11,433 nt of DNA from Simkania negevensis (GTDB lineage Bacteria > Chlamydiota > Chlamydiia > Chlamydiales > Simkaniaceae): NCBI GenBank assembly GCA_016191565.1, contig JACPWA010000133.1:1-11433 (forward strand). The letters are read 5' to 3'. Of this stretch, positions 7,836 through 11,433 are shown piece by piece. Within the stretch, counting starts at the first letter, position 1. Every line of letters starts with the position of its first letter. The position numbers and the translations under genes were made by a program. Under the pieces are notes generated by a model, which saw only the letters and a list, made by a program, of their open reading frames with translations, did no database searches and was not told the origin of the DNA.

Positions 7836-8606
7836 GTGGATTTTACACGCGAACCTATCATAGAAACTATTGTGACCCCCAAAGAGGGATATAAGCTCAT
7901 TGTCCGCAGAAGCAACGGAGCAGAACAAGAGGAATATTCTGTAGACGCCGTAGAAGTGGTCTCTTTTGGCCGCTCTTTTTTTTTCCGTTCTTTGGAAAAA
8001 CCAAAGGCTTTTCTCTTTCCCATTTCTGAATATGAAATTATCGAGACAAGAGAAACTCGCAGTGTGCTCAAAAAAGCACAAATCGAAAAGTCGATAAAAA
8101 TTGCTGGCGGAAAAACACCTCCTTCTCAAAGAATAAAAAACTCTGAGGAAGAAGAGACTCCTCCCTCTAAAGAGGAACGGGTTAGAGGAAGAAGAGAAAA
8201 CCGGAGACGAGAGGTAGAAAGAGAAAGAAAAGAAGAGCCCATCCGCGGTGAGGAACCTACAGAAGAGGAGAAGGAGGTAGAAGAGATCGAAAACTCTACT
8301 CTCATTGCTTCTCCTTCCGTTAGACGTACCCTTCTTCCCCCTCCCACTGGTCTTATTTCTGAACAAATAGACCGTTATAAAGACTTTCTCCGCACCGATG
8401 GGAAAGAGCGGTCTAGCAAGGAGCCTTCTCGTGGGAAAACAGCCTCTTCTGAGGAAGAAAAAGAAGCAGAGCGGCAGCTCTCTTTCTCCTTTGGAGAAGA
8501 AACAGAACCCCCTCTAGAAGAAACTCCTTTATTTGAAGAAGAAGAGGAGAATAGGGTCATTGATTTTGAAAGTGAAGTACCTACCTCTCCTGAAACAGAG
8601 GAATAA
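7836..8606 (+). CDS. Conserved chlamydial protein of unknown function with charged tail (CT504-position)
   Basis: I do not know its function. It lies where Chlamydia trachomatis has the uncharacterised CT504, directly after gap, and is likely its counterpart; that is inference from position. Residues 1-92 look folded and conserved in style (REPIIETIVTPKEGYKLIVRR, VDAVEVVSFGRSFFFRSLEKPKAFLFPISEYEIIE). Residues from about 93 to 256 are low in complexity and dominated by Glu, Arg, Ser and Pro, with runs of acidic residues, so probably disordered. No signal peptide or membrane helix is seen. The start is GTG at 7836, since the nearby ATGs at 7823, 7828 and 7831 are out of frame; GGA lies 8 bases upstream. 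The stop overlaps the NUDIX gene start by one base (TAATG). Confidence 0.75.
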   Translation: MDFTREPIIETIVTPKEGYKLIVRRSNGAEQEEYSVDAVEVVSFGRSFFFRSLEKPKAFLFPISEYEIIETRETRSVLKKAQIEKSIKIAGGKTPPSQRIKNSEEEETPPSKEERVRGRRENRRREVERERKEEPIRGEEPTEEEKEVEEIENSTLIASPSVRRTLLPPPTGLISEQIDRYKDFLRTDGKERSSKEPSRGKTASSEEEKEAERQLSFSFGEETEPPLEETPLFEEEEENRVIDFESEVPTSPETEE

Positions 8607-9055
8607 TGGACGAGATAAAGCCGCTCAAAGCAATCCCAAAGGCGATCCCAAGAATAGGACTAGGAGTATTAGTGCTAGATAAGGGACATCTCCTTCTAGG
8701 AGAGCGGAAAAATGCCCATGGTGCAGGGACCTGGTCTCCTGCTGGAGGGCACCTCGAATTTGGCGAAACTCCTCAAGAAGGAGCGGTTCGCGAACTTTTT
8801 GAAGAGACGGGAATGGAAGCACTTGAACTTGCTCCCCTCTCTTGGACTAATGATTTTTTTCAAGAAGAGGGTAAACACTACATTACCCTCTTTTGGCTTG
8901 TCACGAAGTTCAAAAATACTCCTGAAGTTAAAGAGCCCCATAAATGTCTTCGCTGGGATTGGTTCCCTCTAAAAAAACTTCCTCAGCCCCTTTTTTTATC
9001 TGTTGTTAATCTATTCACTAAGATCTCGATCGACTCCCTTGAAATAATCGCTTAG
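8606..9055 (+). CDS. NUDIX hydrolase, NUDT15/MutT-like
   Basis: NUDIX enzymes split nucleoside diphosphates linked to another group, using divalent metal; MutT/NUDT15 types remove unwanted nucleotides such as oxidised dNTPs. The 149-residue protein has a complete NUDIX box at residues 48-70 (GHLEFGE, then REL, FEE and TGM), so the metal-binding glutamates are present. Flanking segments GVLVLDKGHLLLGERKNAHGAGTW and SWTNDFFQEEGKHYITLFW resemble the NUDT15-type group. The substrate cannot be read from sequence. The ATG at 8606 overlaps the previous stop by one base, so the two genes are probably cotranscribed. It is not a usual neighbour of gap that I can recall in Chlamydia. Confidence 0.9.
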   Translation: MDEIKPLKAIPKAIPRIGLGVLVLDKGHLLLGERKNAHGAGTWSPAGGHLEFGETPQEGAVRELFEETGMEALELAPLSWTNDFFQEEGKHYITLFWLVTKFKNTPEVKEPHKCLRWDWFPLKKLPQPLFLSVVNLFTKISIDSLEIIA

Positions 9056-9067
9056 CCGCGGTAAGAT
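9039..9067 (+). promoter_or_regulatory. Probable promoter of tRNA-Leu
   Basis: TTGAAA (9039-9044), a 17-base spacer and TAAGAT (9062-9067) form a good housekeeping promoter. It overlaps the last codons of the NUDIX gene and would start transcription near 9074, about 30 bases before the mature tRNA. Confidence 0.55.
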
Positions 9068-9104
9068 CCTCTACACTATCTCCATTTATGCGTAAACCTT
9101 CTTT

Positions 9105-9189
9105 GCTCGGATGGTGGAATGGTAGACACAAGGGACTTAAAATCCCTTGGGGGGTAACCCCCGTGCTGGTTCGACTCCAGTTCCGAGCA
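9105..9189 (+). tRNA. tRNA-Leu(UAA)
   Basis: The 85-nt sequence folds as a class II tRNA. Acceptor arms are GCTCGGA (9105-9111) and TCCGAGC (9182-9188) with discriminator A (9189), as leucine tRNAs require. The anticodon arm is AGGGA/TCCCT around CTTAAAA, giving anticodon UAA. The long variable arm GGGGGG-TAA-CCCCC is typical of leucine, and the T arm has the loop TTCGACT. CCA is not encoded; the bases after the discriminator are ACT. Its 3' half is repeated in decayed form at 10617-10669, so it is the probable integration target for the intervening DNA. Confidence 0.96.
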
Positions 9190-9289
9190 ACTTTATTGAG
9201 CCAACCTTCCTTTATTTGTTCGTTCATTTAAGCATGCCTCATTAACTTTCTTTATATGAATAACTTGCATTATTTTGAATGAGCTTCCC

Positions 9290-9318
9290 TTGCATTTTTG
9301 TACCAAAATTGGTAAAAT
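9290..9318 (+). promoter_or_regulatory. Probable promoter of the toxin-antitoxin operon
   Basis: TTGCAT (9290-9295), 17 bases and TAAAAT (9313-9318) resemble a housekeeping promoter. Transcription would begin near 9325, which places the toxin start at 9342 and not at the upstream ATG 9279. The spacer and -10 are overlapped by a palindrome. Confidence 0.5.
9301..9314. promoter_or_regulatory. Palindromic operator candidate for the HigA-like antitoxin
   Basis: TACCAA and TTGGTA are perfect 6-base inverted arms separated by AA, lying between the -35 and the start of the -10 of the toxin-antitoxin promoter. HTH antitoxins of this type usually repress their own operon from such a site. The link to this antitoxin is inference. 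Confidence 0.45.
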
Positions 9319-9341
9319 CGACCTCAGAACTTGAGAGCGTC

Positions 9342-9707
9342 ATGGTTGAAGCAATACCTCGTAAGATCGTCAGTGTGGATTTTTATAAGCAAGAAAACGG
9401 AAGAGAGCCGGTAAGGGAATGGTTGAAATCTTTACTGAAAGCTGAGCGGCGCACAATCGGGGAGGATATTAAAATGGTGCAAGAAGGGTGGACTTTAGGG
9501 ATGCCGCTTGTTGGTAATTTAGGGAAGGGGCTCTGGGAAGTGCGGAGTACCCTTCCAAACAGGATCGCAAGAGTGCTTTTTGTCATGCATGCAGGTCAGC
9601 TAGTACTCTTGCATGGCTTTATTAAAAAACCCCCAAAGAACTCCTTCACAAGATTTGGAGATAGGGTTAAAAAGAGCAAAAGAGGTTTGGAGAGGATAAA
9701 TATATGA
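9342..9707 (+). CDS. HigB/RelE-superfamily toxin (phage Gp49-like)
   Basis: Toxins of this family are ribosome-dependent mRNA endonucleases that stop translation when the antitoxin is lost. The 121-residue protein shows the Gp49-like pattern: VDFYKQENGREPVREWLKSLLKAERRTIGEDIKMV, then GKGLWEVRSTLPNRIARVLFVM, and LVLLHGFIKKPPKNSFTRFGDRVKKSKR, where the C-terminal block normally carries the basic catalytic residues. The frame also allows ATG 9279, but that start has no ribosome-binding site and lies upstream of the likely promoter; ATG 9342 is preceded by GAGAG and sits just after the predicted transcription start. Toxin first and antitoxin second, with a 4-base ATGA overlap, is the HigBA order. 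It lies inside the tRNA-Leu-flanked segment, which suggests arrival by transfer. Confidence 0.88.
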   Translation: MVEAIPRKIVSVDFYKQENGREPVREWLKSLLKAERRTIGEDIKMVQEGWTLGMPLVGNLGKGLWEVRSTLPNRIARVLFVMHAGQLVLLHGFIKKPPKNSFTRFGDRVKKSKRGLERINI

Positions 9708-9985
9708 AAAAGAATAAACATATCGGCTCCAATTTTGATGATTTCTTGGAAGAAGAAGGGATCTTAGAAGAAATCGAAGAGGTGGTAGCCAAAAAGACTT
9801 TTGTTTTTCAGATGGAACAAGAAATGAAAAAACAAAAAGTCGATAAAACAGAACTTGCGCAACGGATGGAAACAAGTCGATCTGCTGTCGATCGGATTTT
9901 AGATCCGGAATCTCCATCTACTCTTCGCACTTTTGCAAAAGCGGCAAGAGCCCTTGGCAGACACTTAAAAATCAGTTTGGTCTAA
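9704..9985 (+). CDS. HTH (XRE-type) antitoxin, HigA-like
   Basis: This 93-residue protein is the expected antitoxin: it would bind and neutralise the upstream toxin and repress the operon. The N-terminal part (about 9-46) is acidic and helical (SNFDDFLEEEGILEEIEEVVAKK), the form seen in small XRE proteins paired with Gp49-like toxins. A helix-turn-helix lies at about residues 47-66 (DKTELAQRMETSRSAVDRIL), then LDPESPSTLRTFAKAARALGRHLKISLV. AGAGG lies 8 bases before the ATG, and the start overlaps the toxin stop, so both are made from one message. The palindrome at 9301-9314 is the likely binding site. Confidence 0.88.
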   Translation: MKKNKHIGSNFDDFLEEEGILEEIEEVVAKKTFVFQMEQEMKKQKVDKTELAQRMETSRSAVDRILDPESPSTLRTFAKAARALGRHLKISLV

Positions 9986-10233
9986 AATGTGCTCTAGAAA
10001 GTTCTCTTATTACTGTAAGTGCTTAGATAACAAATAATTGCCTTACGATGCTAGAAAGATAGAATAAGTTTTCAGATTATCCTTGGGTTTGAATTTCTCC
10101 CCTGGCAAGCACGATCCTGTAACAGGAGAAGCTATAGATTGACTAGATGTCTTTCAGAAGCTGATCTACAGAAGCTTGTTTAAAAGTCTTTGGCTCACCC
10201 TATTTAAGGACTAGGAAGAACACAGGAGAGTTT
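9986..10233. other. Non-coding stretch inside the tRNA-flanked segment
   Basis: I see no convincing gene, RNA gene or terminator in these 248 bases. Short open stretches exist but are closed within about 20 codons and match nothing I recognise. A weak hairpin (TTCTCC-C-CTG near 10095 with CAGGAGAA near 10120) has an 18-base loop and no T run. The stretch may be decayed DNA. It ends with the strong ribosome-binding site AGGAG (10224-10228) of the small frame that starts at 10234. Confidence 0.5.
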
Positions 10234-10618
10234 ATGAGTTCTATACTTAGCGCGGTTATCAGTTTTTCTATCGCTATCCTACCTATCAAACTGGCTGCCT
10301 GGACCTGCATTTGCGGATATACCGATGAAAAAAAACAGAAACTACACATTGGAAAGGATTTTCCAAAATCTTAGCGAATGTCATCCAAGAGAGGAGTTTA
10401 ATAAGGGTCTTTATGTGCCTTTTTATAATTTAGGGGATGGCGGCAAAATAGATTGGTGGATAGATGCGCGTCATAAGCGATCTAACCGCGGCGGCTTTTA
10501 TTTGCAATATGAATTGGTGCATCAAAGACATGACCCGCTTAGTAAGTGTTCGACCTACCAGGTTTTTAACGTCCTTAACATTCATGATCAGATTTATTCC
10601 AGTTTACTGAAGGAATAG
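10234..10618 (+). pseudogene. Probable small exported protein split by a one-base frameshift in a T run
   Basis: Two overlapping frames read better as one gene. The first starts at ATG 10234, 5 bases after a strong AGGAG, but runs only to TAG at 10372-10374 (46 residues). The second, 10325-10618, starts inside it. If one T of the TTTTT run at 10263-10267 is removed, the frames join into 127 codons, beginning MSSILSAVISF and then LSLSYLSNWLPGPAFA-DIP. This has the hydrophobic core and Ala-X-Ala end of a signal peptide, with cleavage likely before DIP. Spanning 385 bases, the gene is exactly one base out of frame. The cause could be a mutation, a sequencing slip or slippage-based variation. The mature part is not recognised. 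Confidence 0.55.
10325..10618 (+). CDS. Hypothetical protein (body of the frameshifted gene)
   Basis: The intact frame gives 97 residues that I do not recognise. It is aromatic and basic, with LYVPFYNLGDGGKIDWWIDARHKRSNRGGFYLQYELVHQRHDPLSKC in the middle and two or three cysteines; no membrane helix is present after the ATG. GGA lies 7 bases before ATG 10325, so separate translation is possible, but the upstream bases in the same frame read as a signal-peptide end (LPGPAFADIP). I therefore think the ATG is internal to a longer exported protein. The stop codon TAG shares its last bases with the start of the tRNA-Leu fragment, so the gene ends exactly at the island boundary. Confidence 0.5.
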   Translation: MKKNRNYTLERIFQNLSECHPREEFNKGLYVPFYNLGDGGKIDWWIDARHKRSNRGGFYLQYELVHQRHDPLSKCSTYQVFNVLNIHDQIYSSLLKE

Positions 10619-10669
10619 GGACTTAAAATCCCTTGGGGGTAACCCCGTACTGGTCGACCCCAATTCCGA
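10617..10669 (+). repeat. Decayed 3' half of tRNA-Leu (attachment-site-like direct repeat)
   Basis: This stretch repeats the tRNA-Leu from its anticodon arm to the acceptor, matching 9131-9186 at about 50 of 56 positions. The first 20 bases are identical (AGGGACTTAAAATCCCTTGG). Differences are one base lost from each side of the variable arm, one T lost from the T loop and three substitutions. The anticodon stem and loop are intact but the 5' half, the last acceptor bases and the discriminator are absent, so it is not a working tRNA. Such partial copies mark the far end of elements inserted into a tRNA gene; here the span between copies is about 1.4 kb. Confidence 0.85.
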
Positions 10670-10691
10670 TTCTTTAAAATAACCAATGATT

Positions 10692-11354
10692 TTAGTTGCT
10701 TCTTTGGAAATTCTCAGTTGAATGCAATGACTTAGATAGGAGGGCTTGAATGAGTAACTCGGCTAACCACTTTTCATATTCATCTGATGACCAGCCTCGT
10801 TCAATAACAAACATACGGTAAAGATCCCTTCCGGTGAAGGCCCAAAGAATATCTCTAATCCTAGAAAAACTAAAGTTGTCTGTAAAAGCCTTTTCATTTG
10901 CCATTGCTTCGACTGTTTCTTTTTGTCGCTGATATCGTCTTCTCTCTCTTTCAATTTCTAACCCTTTAAATACTGGATCTAAAATCGATGCTCCTCGCAG
11001 AAAGCTTAGTTGAGCCTTCTCAGCATCATAAAGCTGCCTTGCAATGCTGGCAGTAATTTCAAGACGTTTGCGAGGACATTTTTCTTTCTTTCCCTGTTCA
11101 ACAAGAGCCTCAAACTGCTCGGGTGCAAGCGCTTCATCCATCAAACCTAGCAAAACCCCACGCTTCGATTGAAAAATAGCATAGATGGAAGGGGCGGATA
11201 CTTGTGCCTCCTGAGCTATCTCTTCTATAGTCGCTTTCTCGAACCCTTTGGACTCAAACAGCATTTTTGCAGAAGCCAAAATACGATTTTTGGTCTTTTG
11301 TGACTGTGCTTGTCTTAAATCAGAATGGTAGGATCGTTTCTTTGGTATTGACAT
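10692..11354 (-). CDS. TetR-family transcriptional regulator
   Basis: TetR proteins are dimeric repressors that leave their operator when a small ligand binds. The 220-residue protein has the N-terminal DNA-binding domain (about 18-66: TKNRILASAKMLFESKGFEKATIEEIAQEAQVSAPSIYAIFQSKRGVL, with the recognition helix near VSAPSIYAIF). The ligand/dimer domain ends RIRDILWAFTGRDLYRMFVIERGWSSDEYEKWLAELLIQALL, a C-terminal form common in this family. The ligand cannot be read. It runs against the + strand genes before it and is divergent from the gene starting at 11417. The space between holds a palindrome overlapping that gene's promoter, so it probably represses this neighbour and perhaps itself. Confidence 0.92.
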   Translation of the reverse strand: MSIPKKRSYHSDLRQAQSQKTKNRILASAKMLFESKGFEKATIEEIAQEAQVSAPSIYAIFQSKRGVLLGLMDEALAPEQFEALVEQGKKEKCPRKRLEITASIARQLYDAEKAQLSFLRGASILDPVFKGLEIERERRRYQRQKETVEAMANEKAFTDNFSFSRIRDILWAFTGRDLYRMFVIERGWSSDEYEKWLAELLIQALLSKSLHSTENFQRSN

Positions 11355-11376
11355 ATTGAGTATAGTTTACTATAAC
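11348..11376 (+). promoter_or_regulatory. Strong promoter of the divergent gene
   Basis: TTGACA (11348-11353) is a perfect -35, separated by 17 bases from TATAAC (11371-11376). Transcription would start near 11383. The -35 overlaps the tetR start codon, and the -10 and spacer are covered by the palindrome at 11361-11374. Confidence 0.65.
11361..11374. promoter_or_regulatory. Palindromic TetR operator candidate
   Basis: TATAGT and ACTATA are perfect inverted arms around TT, lying 7 bases upstream of the tetR start and across the spacer and -10 of the divergent promoter. A repressor bound here would block RNA polymerase at that promoter and probably also tetR itself. Assignment to this TetR is inference from position. 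Confidence 0.55.
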
Positions 11377-11416
11377 TAATTAAAAAGTCAAACCCTTATC
11401 AAAAAAAAGGATACAT

Positions 11417-11433
11417 ATGTCAGAGAAAAATGT
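11417..11433 (+). CDS. Start of a divergent gene cut by the window edge
   Basis: AAGGA ends 5 bases before ATG 11417, and the frame reads MSEKN before the window ends. Together with the promoter at 11348-11376 this is a credible gene start, and it is the likely target of the TetR regulator. Nothing can be said about the product from five codons. Confidence 0.55.

Noticed and set aside
7815..8366. A 183-residue open frame on the - strand, rich in Phe, Ser and Leu
   Set aside because: It is the antisense of the Glu/Arg-rich tail of the gene at 7836-8606; purine-rich codons on one strand leave the other open. No start signal or family likeness.
9279..9341. Upstream ATG giving a 142-residue toxin
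   Set aside because: It has no ribosome-binding site and lies upstream of the likely promoter and operator; the added residues do not resemble the family.
10617..10669. A second functional tRNA-Leu
   Set aside because: The 5' half, the last acceptor bases and the discriminator are missing, and the T arm has a deletion.
1..11433. CRISPR array, rRNA gene or phage structural genes
   Set aside because: No regularly spaced repeats, no rRNA-like sequence and no phage structural gene was seen on either strand.

Overview
The window is bacterial chromosome from a member of the Chlamydiota, most likely an environmental or amoeba-associated lineage. The main evidence is gene order: rplE-rpsH-rplF-rplR-rpsE-rplO-secY-rpsM-rpsK-rpoA-rplQ-gap followed by an uncharacterised gene. 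This is the order I recall for Chlamydia (CT516 down to CT504), including the absence of rpsN, rpmD and rpmJ from their usual places. The protein sequences fit, for example S13 with RLNALLQS and VEGDLRRRV. The species cannot be fixed from sequence alone.

Region 1 (1-6761) is the end of the spc operon and the alpha operon, all on the + strand, with short gaps or ATGA/TAGTG overlaps. Two stretches break the compact layout. A 169-bp, hairpin-forming, MITE-like inverted repeat sits between rplF and rplR and is bounded by a CTAG repeat that includes the rplF stop codon. A second imperfect inverted repeat of about 100 bp lies between rpsM and rpsK. At the secY/rpsM junction the S13 gene lacks about 30 N-terminal codons, and SecY looks slightly short at its C-terminus.

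Region 2 (6762-9055) holds a gap gene with its own promoter but without the first NAD-binding unit, so GAPDH is probably broken here or the sequence is misassembled. It is followed by a conserved chlamydial unknown with a long charged tail and by a NUDIX hydrolase.

Region 3 (9039-10669) starts with a promoter and a complete tRNA-Leu(UAA). Then come a HigBA-type toxin-antitoxin pair with its own promoter and operator-like palindrome, about 250 bp with no recognisable gene, and a probable small exported protein whose signal peptide is separated by a one-base frameshift in a T run. A decayed 53-nt copy of the tRNA-Leu 3' half follows. The flanking tRNA repeats suggest a small integrated island of about 1.4 kb.

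Region 4 (10692-11433) carries a TetR-family regulator on the - strand, divergent from a gene cut by the window edge. The space between them has a near-consensus promoter overlapping a palindrome, the usual layout for TetR repression of a neighbour.
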